64,000 nucleotides of DNA from Paraflavitalea sp. CAU 1676 (GCF_029223285.1 NZ_JARHUJ010000003.1:372001-436000); one strand, 5' to 3'; shown: positions 35,721-44,288, counted from the first letter of the stretch. A program made the numbers and translations. The notes: generated by a model from the sequence alone, not told the origin.

Positions 35721-35752
35721 GCAAGGTAATGCAGCACATCAACAATAGCAAA
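35721..35752 (-). promoter_or_regulatory. Promoter-like element upstream of the 33-aa frame
   Basis: Minus strand TTTG (35752-35749), 20-base spacer, TACCTTGC (35728-35721). The -33 is perfect and the -7 matches TAnnTTTG except in the last two positions. Confidence 0.45.
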
Positions 35753-35829
35753 CAAGTAAACGGATAAATTATAATAATAATTGTGCAGCCTATACCCCTA
35801 ACAGTGAGCTACTTGTCAAACCATAAAAA

Positions 35830-35855
35830 GAGCCGGCCTCTGGAGAGACCGGCTC
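35830..35855 (-). terminator. Intergenic GC hairpin, possible terminator
   Basis: GAGCCGG and CCGGCTC separated by 12 bases, with a T-run behind it in minus direction. No gene on the minus strand to its right is apparent, so it may be a processing or attenuation structure instead. Confidence 0.4.
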
Positions 35856-36074
35856 GTTAACGACGGATTTAGCAACCTATGACCTATTTAGACAAAGAGT
35901 AAGATCAAACAACACCTGGAGAGAAATGAACCGGCCCTACGGAGGCCGGTATTCAGACGACCATGTAGCCGTCCGGCTTCATAAAGGCTGTTGATTAAAA
36001 AACGACGACTGTTTAAATGTTCCCTCAAACTATATTGTAAAATTGCACCCTAATCGCTTGCCACACAATACAAT

Positions 36075-36105
36075 TTTGTGGTATTACCAGTTCGTGTTAC
36101 TTTTA
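36075..36105 (+). promoter_or_regulatory. Promoter of the penicillin-acylase-family gene
   Basis: TTTG (36075-36078), 19-base spacer, TACTTTTA (36098-36105): matches the Bacteroidota consensus except the last base. Expected transcript start near 36112, 25 bases before the ATG. Confidence 0.65.
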
Positions 36106-36136
36106 AACGATTTCTATAACCCCATCCGGTAGCAGT

Positions 36137-38584
36137 ATGAAACTCGTTCCCTTTTTAATATCCGCAGCAGTGACAACAGGCCTGGTGATCGCCCTGAGCG
36201 TGCCGCTCGGCAGCGCCCCGCCGTTTGGTAGCTTTCTCAGTCCGCAGGAAGGGTTCTGGCAAAATGCCGAACCGGTGAATGAAGATTACAACGCCACCCT
36301 GCACCTGCCCCAGTTAAAGGAAAAGGCCGAAGTCTATTTCGACGACCGGATGGTACCCCACGTATTTGCCCAGAACGATGAAGACCTGTATTTTATACAG
36401 GGTTACCTCCATGCAAAGTTCAGGCTGTGGCAGATGGAATTCCAGACCCATGCCGCCGCCGGCCGCCTCAGCGAGATCGTAGGCGCCGGAGCCGATAGCG
36501 TGATCCTCAATTTCGATCGCAACATGCGCCGCCTCGGCATGGTATACGCCGCCAAAAACTCACTGCAGGTAATGGAAAGCGATACCACCACCAAAAAGAT
36601 CATCGACGCTTACACCGCCGGTGCCAACGCTTACATCGATCAGATCACCCCGGCCAACCTGCCGCTCGAATACCGCCTGCTCAATTACCGGCCCGAGCAT
36701 TGGAGCAACCTCAAAACAGCCCTGTTCCTGAAATACATGAGCTACGACCTCACCGGGTCCGAGAACGATATCGAATACACCAATGCGAAAGCGGTGCTGA
36801 GCCGGGAACTCTTCGACAAGTTCTATCCGGCATCACCCGATTCGCTCGATCCCATAGTGCCGCGCGGCACCGTCTTTCAGCCACCCTTGTTTCAGCCGGT
36901 AGCACCCGCAGCAGCCGACTCGCTGTATTTTCAATGGAAAGACAGCGCCGCCATCTACGCCGTCCATAAACCTGATAAAGACAATGGCAGCAACAACTGG
37001 GCAGTGAGCGGACAAAAAACCCAAAGCGGCCGTCCGATACTCTGTAATGATCCCCACCTGGGATTATCATTACCTTCTCTCTGGTTCGAGATGCAATTGC
37101 ATACGCCGCAGTCCAACGCATATGGCGCCAGCTTTCCCGGCTCGCCCGCCATCATCATTGGCTTCACCGATCAGATCGCCTGGGGCGTTACCAATGCCAG
37201 CCGCGACGTAAAAGACTATTTCGCGATCCAGTTTAAGGACGATACCCGCCAGGAATACTGGTTCGATAGTGCCTGGAAACCTTCGCAGATCACTGTTGAA
37301 GAGATCAAAGTGAAAGGAGCCCCCATGGTAAAAGATACCGTAGCCTATACCGTTTTTGGACCTGTACAATACGATGCCTCCTTCAATGGATGGGGCCGCG
37401 CCACCACACCCACCAACCTGGCGGTAAAATGGCAGGCGCATAAAGGTTCTAATGAACTGTTGACCTTCTACCAGCTTAACCGGGCAGGTAATTACAACGA
37501 CTACCTAAACGCCATAAAACATTTCACCTGTCCCGCGCAAAACTTCGTCTTTGCGAGCAAGAACAATGAAGTGGCCATCTGGCAGCAGGGTAAGTTTCCC
37601 GCCAAATGGAAAGAGCAGGGCGCCTTCATCATGCCGGGTACCGATAGCAGCTATGATTGGAAACCCGATATCGAACCCGCCGAGAACCCACACGTATCTC
37701 CGGGCGCCGATTTCGTAGCCAGTGCCAACCAGTTGCCTACCGACACTACCTATCCCTACTACCAGAATGGGGGATACGACCTGTACCGCGGCTACCTCAT
37801 CAACCATCGCCTGCGTGCAATGAACGGCATTACGGTGGAGGAGATGAAACAATTGCAAACAGAGAACTACAATATACTCGCCCAGCTCGCCCGTCCGGTG
37901 ATGCTCAGGAACATCAAAACCGACCAGCTCAGTCCTGAAGAGCGTGAATACCTCAACTCCGTTACGGCCTGGAACCTGCGAAATGATGCAACCGAGCAGG
38001 GCGCCACCGTTTTCGACGTATGGTTCAAGACCCTCGAGTCGGAAGTGTGGAGCGATGAACTCGCAGCAGCCCCCCAGCCAACACTGGTACCGGAGTCTTA
38101 TACACTGGTAGAAGCGCTGATCAGGGATTCCGCTTTTGCGCCGGTCGATAATATCAATACGGCCGACAAAGAAACGGTGGCTGATGTAATAACGACAGCC
38201 TTTAAGAAAAGCGTCCCCGTACTGAAGCGTGCAGAATCGGAAGGTAAACTGACCTGGGGTAAATACAAGGATACCGGTATCCGGCACCTGCTGCGACAGA
38301 TAGCCCCGCTGAGCCGCCTGCACCTGAATACCGGCGGAGGCGACAATATCATCAATGCCACCAAACAATACCATGGCCCCAGCTGGCGCATGGTCGTGCA
38401 CCTCACCGATAAAACCGAAGCCTGGGGCGTATATCCCGGCGGTCAGCAAGGCAATCCCGGCAGTAAGTATTATGATAATTTCGTTGACCAATGGGCCAAA
38501 GGCGAATACAACAAACTGTGGTTGATGGCCGAGGGCGACGAGAAAACGGCTCAGGTGAAATATACCATGACCTTTGAAAAATAG
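36137..38584 (+). CDS. Penicillin acylase family Ntn-hydrolase
   Basis: 815 residues: exported proenzyme that cuts itself into alpha and beta chains and hydrolyses an amide side chain. An N-terminal hydrophobic segment directs it to the periplasm. The alpha chain includes YFDDRMVPHVFAQNDEDLY and QGYLHAKFRLWQMEF, both family hallmarks. Gly284-Ser285 in DNGSNNWAVSG is the autocleavage site and the new N-terminal nucleophile. The beta chain holds NDPHLGLSLPSLWFEMQL and PGSPAIIIGFTDQIAWGVTN. Members act on beta-lactam side chains, acyl-homoserine lactones or other N-acyl compounds; quorum-signal or aculeacin-type substrates are possible, but none can be picked from sequence. Confidence 0.93.
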   Translation: MKLVPFLISAAVTTGLVIALSVPLGSAPPFGSFLSPQEGFWQNAEPVNEDYNATLHLPQLKEKAEVYFDDRMVPHVFAQNDEDLYFIQGYLHAKFRLWQMEFQTHAAAGRLSEIVGAGADSVILNFDRNMRRLGMVYAAKNSLQVMESDTTTKKIIDAYTAGANAYIDQITPANLPLEYRLLNYRPEHWSNLKTALFLKYMSYDLTGSENDIEYTNAKAVLSRELFDKFYPASPDSLDPIVPRGTVFQPPLFQPVAPAAADSLYFQWKDSAAIYAVHKPDKDNGSNNWAVSGQKTQSGRPILCNDPHLGLSLPSLWFEMQLHTPQSNAYGASFPGSPAIIIGFTDQIAWGVTNASRDVKDYFAIQFKDDTRQEYWFDSAWKPSQITVEEIKVKGAPMVKDTVAYTVFGPVQYDASFNGWGRATTPTNLAVKWQAHKGSNELLTFYQLNRAGNYNDYLNAIKHFTCPAQNFVFASKNNEVAIWQQGKFPAKWKEQGAFIMPGTDSSYDWKPDIEPAENPHVSPGADFVASANQLPTDTTYPYYQNGGYDLYRGYLINHRLRAMNGITVEEMKQLQTENYNILAQLARPVMLRNIKTDQLSPEEREYLNSVTAWNLRNDATEQGATVFDVWFKTLESEVWSDELAAAPQPTLVPESYTLVEALIRDSAFAPVDNINTADKETVADVITTAFKKSVPVLKRAESEGKLTWGKYKDTGIRHLLRQIAPLSRLHLNTGGGDNIINATKQYHGPSWRMVVHLTDKTEAWGVYPGGQQGNPGSKYYDNFVDQWAKGEYNKLWLMAEGDEKTAQVKYTMTFEK

Positions 38585-38653
38585 ATAACCCACCACCAAC
38601 GTTGAGACGCGGCAACGAAACGGCAAGCGAATACACGTAGAAAAAAAGAACAC

Positions 38654-38995
38654 ATGAAATTCACAGTTTCCATCATACTCACTGTACTCTTAGCCTTTGC
38701 AGCCGGCCTTTACCTGCCCTGGTGGAGCCTGGCACTGGCAGCATTCATTGTAGCCCTGGCTATCCCCATGAAGCCCTGGCAAAACGGCCTCGCCGGATTT
38801 ACCGGGTTGCTGATCCTTTGGGGCGGACTCGCTTGCTGGATCGATATGGCCAATCAGCACATCCTCTCCAGGAAGATCGCGCAGGTGCTTCCACTTGGTG
38901 GATCACCAATAGTACTCATCCTTGTCACCGCCCTCGTAGGCGCACTCGTGGCCGGCTCGGCCGCATTAACCGGTAGCTACGCGAGGAAGAAATAG
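38654..38995 (+). CDS. Small four-helix membrane protein of unknown function
   Basis: 113 residues, almost entirely hydrophobic: helices at about 3-20 (FTVSIILTVLLAFAAGLYL), 22-38, 44-62 (NGLAGFTGLLILWGGLACWI) and 82-106 (IVLILVTALVGALVAGSAAL), with a basic tail (YARKK). No family name recognised. It starts 69 bases after the acylase stop on the same strand without a clear terminator between, so co-transcription is likely; whether it helps the acylase is unknown. Confidence 0.75.
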   Translation: MKFTVSIILTVLLAFAAGLYLPWWSLALAAFIVALAIPMKPWQNGLAGFTGLLILWGGLACWIDMANQHILSRKIAQVLPLGGSPIVLILVTALVGALVAGSAALTGSYARKK

Positions 38996-39054
38996 TTATT
39001 GCAGTAGGCCTAAGCCTGGCTTCAGTTTCTGGGAAAACCAGCAATTCCCCTCCC

Positions 39055-39699
39055 TTACTTTTTCTTCCAGCACTTCAGCAAGCCGTCGAAATCCGATTCT
39101 ACCAGTAGGTAGCTGTCCGGAATTTCATCGCCCCAGCTACAATACGTAACAATGCGGGTGCCTGTAGGCAGTACCCCGAGCTGCCTGTTCAGATAATAGC
39201 TGTAGTAGTCGTATAGCTCCTTCGAGTAAGCTATCGAATCGTCGATCCTTTCCTGGTGCGACAGGTTCTCGAAAAATGCATTGTAGAAATAGAAGTGGTC
39301 ATAAGCACGCAGATCAAGCTGTGTAAAATTGCAGTGATGGAATTGCACGTTGGTTAACCCAAGCCGGTCACGCACGATAGTAGCCTGCCACACCAGGTAC
39401 TCCCTTTGTTCTACGCCATAAAACATAGCCGAAGGTTTGTAATGGGCGCCAGCCAGACAAAACTTACCCACGCCGCTGCCTATATCCAGGATCTTTACGC
39501 CCACTTCCTGGGCCAGGAACTGAACTGCTTTGCCGGCCACCTGCAAGGGCGACCAGTGCAAAGCGTCCAGTTTTTGTATAGGGTGGGGAAAAAGGTTTCT
39601 AAAAGTCGCCTCATTTCCAAGGCAATTATTTAAATGTTCTGTTTTTTGCGGCATGTCGGATAGCATAACAGGCAACTTAGGGGTGTAAGGAGATAGCAT
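39055..39699 (-). CDS. Class I SAM-dependent methyltransferase, second of a tandem pair
   Basis: Up to 214 residues. SAM-binding motif I is KILDIGSGVGKFCLAGAH, followed by acidic motif II in FYGVEQREYLV and a downstream VQFHHCNFTQLD with the adenine-contact region. The fold is complete, while the substrate part is short. It is about half identical to the upstream gene product over the core (HWSPLQVAGKAVQFL against HWTPLEIAQKVAQFL). Its ATG directly follows the upstream stop with no gap; starts at 39666 or 39654 would remove an atypical N-terminus. Substrate unknown. The pair is divergent from a Crp/Fnr regulator. Confidence 0.85.
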   Translation of the reverse strand: MLSPYTPKLPVMLSDMPQKTEHLNNCLGNEATFRNLFPHPIQKLDALHWSPLQVAGKAVQFLAQEVGVKILDIGSGVGKFCLAGAHYKPSAMFYGVEQREYLVWQATIVRDRLGLTNVQFHHCNFTQLDLRAYDHFYFYNAFFENLSHQERIDDSIAYSKELYDYYSYYLNRQLGVLPTGTRIVTYCSWGDEIPDSYLLVESDFDGLLKCWKKK

Positions 39700-40326
39700 T
39701 TAGATCTTGATCCAGAACTTCAGCAGCGTGCCTACATGCGACTCTGCCAGGCAATAACCGGGAGGCACCCTGTCTTCGATCGTATGGAAAGTAGCCAGCC
39801 TGGTTCCCGCAGGCATGGCTTCCAGTTTCTTATATAAATTCCTGTTGTAATAGTTATACAGCGCCGTCGAAAAAGTGATGGAATGATCGATCTTGTCGGT
39901 TTCGGTCAGGTGTTCGTAAAAGGAATTGTAGAAATAGAAATGATCATACCGGTTAAAGTCGAGGTGAGTGAAATTGCCACAACTGAATTCTACATTCTGC
40001 AGGCGAAGTATCTCTTTGGCAGATTTGGCATGACTTACCAGATCGGCTCTCTGTTCAATACCATAGAAACGCGAACCGGGGTGATGGAAAGCGCCTGTGA
40101 GGCAGAATTTACCGACACCGCTGCCAATGTCCAAAACCCTCGAGCCCGCCGCCGGCGAAAGGAACTGCGCTACTTTTTGCGCAATCTCCAGCGGTGTCCA
40201 ATGCCTGCTGGCCAGTTGCCGGATGGACAAAGGGTACAAATGATGGAACTGCTCGTCCGATTGATGCCAGAATAAACCGGGCGTACGGGCGCCAAAGCTT
40301 GAAAAGGAAGTCTTCAATGAATCCAT
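39700..40326 (-). CDS. Class I SAM-dependent methyltransferase, first of a tandem pair
   Basis: 208 residues, related along its whole length to the next gene. Motif I reads RVLDIGSGVGKFCLTGAF, motif II FYGIEQRADLV, and NVEFSCGNFTHLDFNRYDHF covers the later SAM contacts. Both proteins share an N-terminal helix with RHWTPLEIA and end with a (L/S)ES-containing strand and a Lys/Trp-rich tail (LLKFWIKI). No methyl acceptor family (rRNA, quinone, small molecule) is recognisable. It is divergent from the regulator gene with a 100-base intergenic region that holds a TGTGA-N6-TCAAT site. Confidence 0.85.
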   Translation of the reverse strand: MDSLKTSFSSFGARTPGLFWHQSDEQFHHLYPLSIRQLASRHWTPLEIAQKVAQFLSPAAGSRVLDIGSGVGKFCLTGAFHHPGSRFYGIEQRADLVSHAKSAKEILRLQNVEFSCGNFTHLDFNRYDHFYFYNSFYEHLTETDKIDHSITFSTALYNYYNRNLYKKLEAMPAGTRLATFHTIEDRVPPGYCLAESHVGTLLKFWIKI

Positions 40327-40382
40327 GCCACAAAACTACCAGACTCATGATCAGTATGATGCACACCAATATCACCGCAAAA

Positions 40383-40398
40383 TGTGACATTTATCAAT
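40383..40398. promoter_or_regulatory. CRP/FNR-like operator candidate in divergent region
   Basis: TGTGA (40383-40387), six bases, TCAAT (40394-40398), close to the TGTGA-N6-TCACA site of Crp-family proteins. It sits between the methyltransferase pair and a Crp/Fnr-family gene, just upstream of a TACCTTTG -7 box (40410-40417). Confidence 0.4.
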
Positions 40399-40426
40399 AT
40401 TTTAAAAAGTACCTTTGACTTTCCTT

Positions 40427-41134
40427 ATGAGTATCAGCGGCATATTTCCCATTGAAAAATGGAACTTCAAAAGTCAGTCTATCATGGCCAACCTGCCAGA
40501 GAGCGACCTGGCCATACTGCTTGCTCACCAAAGCGAACAGGTTTACCACAAGGGCGAGGTGATATTCCGGGAAGGCGGATACCCATCCGGCATCTTCTTT
40601 ATCAGAAAAGGAAAAGTCAAGAAATACAAACTCGCGGGAGATGGCGGCCAACAGATCATTTACGTAGCCAATACCGGCGAGCTGTTGGGCTATCATGCAG
40701 TGCTGGAAGGAGAAAGGTATCCGGATTCGGCAGCATCGCTGGAAGAGAGCACCATTCAGTTTATTCCTAAAGAGGATTTCCTGTTGACATTACAACAATC
40801 TACCATCTTAAGCGGTAGACTACTCAAAGCGCTCAGCCATGAATTCTCAGTCATGGTCAACAGCATCACCTCATTTTCCCAACAGTCGGTAAGGGAGAGA
40901 CTTGCCCTGCAGTTGGTGGTGTTGCGGGAAAAATATAAAGTAGATTCCCTTCCCGGCTCAATCGTTGAGATCAATTTATCACGGGAAGACCTGGCCAACC
41001 TCGTTGGCACCACGCGCGAGTCCATAGTCCGCATGCTGAGCGAGTTCCGGGAAGCAGGTATACTCGATACCAAAGGTCGAAAGATCGTTGTGCGCGATGT
41101 AGTGGCCCTGGTTCAGATAGCTAATTACAAATAG
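40427..41134 (+). CDS. Crp/Fnr family transcriptional regulator
   Basis: 235 residues from the ATG at 40427 (MSISGIFPIEKW). The N-terminal cyclic-nucleotide-binding barrel (about 20-130) includes VYHKGEVIFREGGYPSGIFFIRKG and GELLGYHAVLEGERYPDSA; the usual cAMP phosphate-binding Arg-Ser is not clearly kept (RYPDSA). A dimer helix (TSFSQQSVRERLALQLVVL) is followed by a winged HTH with recognition region LSREDLANLVGTTRESIVRMLSEF, of the Fnr/Crp type. No Fnr iron-sulfur cysteines at the N-terminus. It probably controls itself and the divergent methyltransferases. The start is closely preceded by a perfect -7 box (TACCTTTG). Confidence 0.92.
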   Translation: MSISGIFPIEKWNFKSQSIMANLPESDLAILLAHQSEQVYHKGEVIFREGGYPSGIFFIRKGKVKKYKLAGDGGQQIIYVANTGELLGYHAVLEGERYPDSAASLEESTIQFIPKEDFLLTLQQSTILSGRLLKALSHEFSVMVNSITSFSQQSVRERLALQLVVLREKYKVDSLPGSIVEINLSREDLANLVGTTRESIVRMLSEFREAGILDTKGRKIVVRDVVALVQIANYK

Positions 41135-41145
41135 GCCGGCTACTA

Positions 41146-41181
41146 CGGTTATGTACAATTTTGTTAAATCTTACATAACCG
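41146..41181. promoter_or_regulatory. Perfect 10-bp inverted repeat after the Crp/Fnr gene
   Basis: CGGTTATGTA (41146-41155) and TACATAACCG (41172-41181) around a 16-base loop that itself contains ACAA-TT-TTGT. There is no T-run, so an operator for the downstream gene or an RNA structure fits better than a terminator. Confidence 0.45.
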
Positions 41182-41240
41182 GTCCAACTTATTCAGCGAC
41201 AAGGAGAGAAAGCGGTTATTTTCGCAGCACAACTGCGGCT

Positions 41241-43778
41241 ATGACAAAAACTGTACTTCTATTACCCCTCCTGTTGCTGTCAACTATCGCATCACTGGCC
41301 GGCCGTGTGTCCGGCACCGTCAAGAACCAACAGGGAGAAAATTTACCGTATGCCTCTGTGTTTGTCAAGGGTACCACCACCGGTACCACCACAAACAGCC
41401 AGGGCAGCTACTTTCTCGATCTTGCGCCCGGCCAATACACCCTCGTGTGCCAGTATGTGGGCTATGCCAAAATAGAAAAGGCCATCACCGTTACCAATGC
41501 CGCCCTCACCGTTCATTTTGAACTGAGCGTTCAGCAAACCTCCATGAAGGAAGTGGTGGTGCGCGCCAATGCCGAAGATCCCGCCTACGAGATCATCCGC
41601 AATGCCATCAAAAAGAAAAAAGAATACGTATCACCGCTCGACTCCTTTACCTGCGAGGCCTATATCAAAACCCTGGTCAAAACCCGCAAAGTGCCCAACA
41701 AGGTGCTCGGTCAGAAGATCAAAGAAGAAGACAAAAAGGAGATGGGGGTCGACTCGGTCGGCAAAGGCATTATCCACCTCTCCGAATCGCTCACGAAGAT
41801 CGCCTTCAAGAAACCCAACAAGATCAAACTGGAAGTACTTTCCGGCCGCGAAAGCGGTTCCAGTGGTTATGGGTTCAACTTTCCTACGTTCATCAATTTC
41901 TACAACGACAACGTAAACGTACTCACCTCACAGCTCAATCCCCGGGGGTTTGTATCGCCCATAGCCGATGCAGCCTTCAGCTTTTATGCCTATAAATACC
42001 TCGGTTCATTTTGGGAAGATGGAAAAGAGATCAACCAGATACAGGTCATCTCCCGCCGCAACTATGAACCGCTCTTCAACGGTACCATCAATATCACCGA
42101 AGGCGATTGGCGCATACACAGCCTCGAGCTGTTGCTCACGAAGAAATCGCAGCTGGAGATCCTCGATACCATGCGCATCAAACAAATTCATGTGCCCGTA
42201 TCGCCCAACGTATGGCAAACCAAAGACCAGGTGGTGTATTTCACCTTCAACATCATGGGCTTCGATGCCGTAGGCAACTTCCTCAACGTATATAATAAGT
42301 ATGAGGTGACCCCCACCTTCAACAAGAAGTATTTCAACAATGTGGTCATCAAGTACGATACTGCCGTCAACAAAAGGTCCAAGCACTATTGGGATTCCAT
42401 CCGCCCCGTGCAGCTGGAGCTGGAAGAAGTAAAGGATTATAAGGTCAAGGACAGCCTGCGCGAATACCGGCGCGATTCGGTGTGGACTAAGGCCTATACC
42501 GATTCCATGCGCCGCAAACAGGGTAAGGTGACCTTCATGAAAGTGTTTTACAACGGCTTTACCCGTCGTAATTACAAGGCCGATCGCCCCATGAGCTTTA
42601 CCTGGAAGCCGCTGATACAGGGCATCCAGTACAATACCGTGGAAGGACTGGCGCTGAATGCCGAAGCAACCCTGCAACGATCGTTCCCCAAAACAAGGCA
42701 ACAGATCAGCCTGACGCCCCATGTGCGATATGGCTTCAGTAACCAGCACCTCAATGCCTGGGCTACCCTCCAATACTGGAAACGAAGTTTTACCTGGGAA
42801 GAGGATGGCGGCACCACCAGTCGCTCGGTGTGGTCGCTGGCCGGCGGTAAACGGGTGAGCCAGTTCAACCAGGATAATCCCATCACGCCGCTCATGAACA
42901 GCGTCTACACCCTGTTCGTGCGCCGCAATTACATGAAGATCTATGAGAACTATTTCGGTAAGCTCACGTTCAACAAGCGGTTCGATAGCGACCTCCGCAT
43001 AACCGCCGATCTGCTGTATGAAGACCGTATACCGATCGACAATACCACCGACTTTTCCATCTTCAAGGATAAGGACAAGGTCTTTACCCCCAACTATCCC
43101 TATGAGCAGCTCGACGAGCAGTTTACCAAACACCAGGCCCTGATAGCCAGCATCGGCGTACAGTTTCAACCAGGCCAGCGGTACATTCAATATCCCAATA
43201 ACAAATTCCCCATCGGATCCAAATACCCAACCTTTGCCGTATCGTATAAGAAAGGGATCGACAACCTGCTCGGCAGCGATGTGGACTTCGATAAGTGGAC
43301 ATTCTCAGTTTGGGACAATATGAACTTCAAGCTGCGCGGGGCCATGAGCTATCGGCTCGGCATCGGCGGATTTATCAACGACAGTAAAGTGCCCATCCAG
43401 GACTACCAGCATTTCAATGGCAATCAACTGATCTTCGCCAGCAAATACCTGAATAGTTTTCAACTGGCGCCTTACTATGCCAACAGTACCACGGCATCGT
43501 TCTATGCAGTAGGGCACCTCGAACACCATTTCAACGGATTCCTCACCAACAAGATCCCCTTGTTCAAACGCCTCAACTGGCACCTCGTGGGCGGCGGCAA
43601 TGCCTTCTTCGTGAATAAGAACAACAACTATGTGGAGGTATTCGGCGGACTGGAGAACATCTTCAAGCTGATCCGGGTGGATGTCGTAGCATCGTATTTA
43701 AACGGCAACAAAGGGCAGGTAGGCCTGCGTATTGGCCTGGGCGGCCTCTTGGGCAGCGCGATCCAATTACCGCAATAA
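41241..43778 (+). CDS. DUF5686 outer membrane protein with carboxypeptidase-regulatory-like N-domain
   Basis: 845 residues from the ATG at 41241 (MTKTVLLLPLLLL), which gives a signal peptide; the frame is open from 41151. Residues ~20-105 form a CarboxypepD_reg-like Ig fold (SGTVKNQQGENLPYASVFVKG, YFLDLAPGQYTLVCQYVGY). The rest is the DUF5686 region with a short helical insert (EIIRNAIKKKKEY) and a long beta-rich C-terminal part consistent with an outer-membrane barrel ending in aromatic/hydrophobic strands. Such proteins resemble TonB-dependent receptors but lack a recognisable plug; role unknown, possibly transport or cell-envelope maintenance. It stands alone downstream of the regulator. 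Confidence 0.85.
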   Translation: MTKTVLLLPLLLLSTIASLAGRVSGTVKNQQGENLPYASVFVKGTTTGTTTNSQGSYFLDLAPGQYTLVCQYVGYAKIEKAITVTNAALTVHFELSVQQTSMKEVVVRANAEDPAYEIIRNAIKKKKEYVSPLDSFTCEAYIKTLVKTRKVPNKVLGQKIKEEDKKEMGVDSVGKGIIHLSESLTKIAFKKPNKIKLEVLSGRESGSSGYGFNFPTFINFYNDNVNVLTSQLNPRGFVSPIADAAFSFYAYKYLGSFWEDGKEINQIQVISRRNYEPLFNGTINITEGDWRIHSLELLLTKKSQLEILDTMRIKQIHVPVSPNVWQTKDQVVYFTFNIMGFDAVGNFLNVYNKYEVTPTFNKKYFNNVVIKYDTAVNKRSKHYWDSIRPVQLELEEVKDYKVKDSLREYRRDSVWTKAYTDSMRRKQGKVTFMKVFYNGFTRRNYKADRPMSFTWKPLIQGIQYNTVEGLALNAEATLQRSFPKTRQQISLTPHVRYGFSNQHLNAWATLQYWKRSFTWEEDGGTTSRSVWSLAGGKRVSQFNQDNPITPLMNSVYTLFVRRNYMKIYENYFGKLTFNKRFDSDLRITADLLYEDRIPIDNTTDFSIFKDKDKVFTPNYPYEQLDEQFTKHQALIASIGVQFQPGQRYIQYPNNKFPIGSKYPTFAVSYKKGIDNLLGSDVDFDKWTFSVWDNMNFKLRGAMSYRLGIGGFINDSKVPIQDYQHFNGNQLIFASKYLNSFQLAPYYANSTTASFYAVGHLEHHFNGFLTNKIPLFKRLNWHLVGGGNAFFVNKNNNYVEVFGGLENIFKLIRVDVVASYLNGNKGQVGLRIGLGGLLGSAIQLPQ

Positions 43779-43801
43779 AATGGCTCCAGATGGCTAATAG
43801 A

Positions 43802-43841
43802 GTAAACCTGGTCCTGCGGTTAAGGGACAGGGCAGGTTTAC
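43802..43841 (+). terminator. Probable terminator of the DUF5686 gene
   Basis: GTAAACCTG (43802-43810) and CAGGTTTAC (43833-43841), a perfect 9-bp stem 24 bases behind the stop, with a further CCTG/CAGG pairing inside. It is followed by CTTATTCC, a weak T-run. Confidence 0.55.
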
Positions 43842-44257
43842 CTTATTCCAGAACGGGTCCCAACAAGTTCAACTCCGTTACAGTTTGACAGGCTGTCCCG
43901 TTACTAAACGTACCGACTGTCCGGTTAAGCACTTCCTACCGGGAGCCAGCACCTCCAATGGCGCCTTACAGGCAGATTTTAACGCCTGATCTCCGCTTAG
44001 TCAGCCCTTTTTTCTCATTATTGGAAAATCCTTCCCACCATGGGATCGTTTTGGCCGTCTGGCACGGCCATTCCCGTTTAAAACTGAACTGGCACGGGGA
44101 TTGAAATACCTTACTCGGTTTTTCATAGGATATTGGATTTTGAAAACGGGGCTGGATCTTCATCCGGGCCCTCTTTTTTTGTAGCATACCCCCAACCGGC
44201 CATCTCCCTCAGCAGGCCAGCCGCCATTCCGATGCACAACTCTTTCATCGTGAAGAA

Positions 44258-44288
44258 GTTGCCTTTAGGGCCTTTTTTCGTACCTTTG
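44258..44288 (+). promoter_or_regulatory. Promoter of trhO
   Basis: GTTG (44258-44261), 19-base spacer, TACCTTTG (44281-44288). The -7 is a perfect TAnnTTTG and the -33 matches three of four bases. Expected start near 44294, leaving a ~45-base leader. Confidence 0.75.

Larger units (their letters stand above)
35225..36136. other. Structured 0.9-kb intergenic region
   Basis: No long gene is supported. It holds a possible 33-aa peptide gene on the minus strand with its own promoter (listed separately), a GAGCCGG/CCGGCTC hairpin (35830-35855), an ACCGGCC/GGCCGGT hairpin (35930-35950) and the promoter of the acylase gene at the right end. The stretch 35280-35480 has no evident feature. Confidence 0.55.

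Noticed and set aside
35490-35729. 79-codon plus-strand frame in the intergenic region
   Set aside because: No protein-like composition, and it runs antisense to the more convincing small membrane peptide.
37505-38653. 382-codon minus-strand frame opposite the penicillin acylase gene
   Set aside because: Antisense shadow; the plus-strand protein has all catalytic motifs.
42006-43190. 394-codon frame on the minus strand opposite the DUF5686 gene
   Set aside because: It lies fully inside a well-supported gene and its product has no family pattern; long antisense frames arise from the codon use of this genome.
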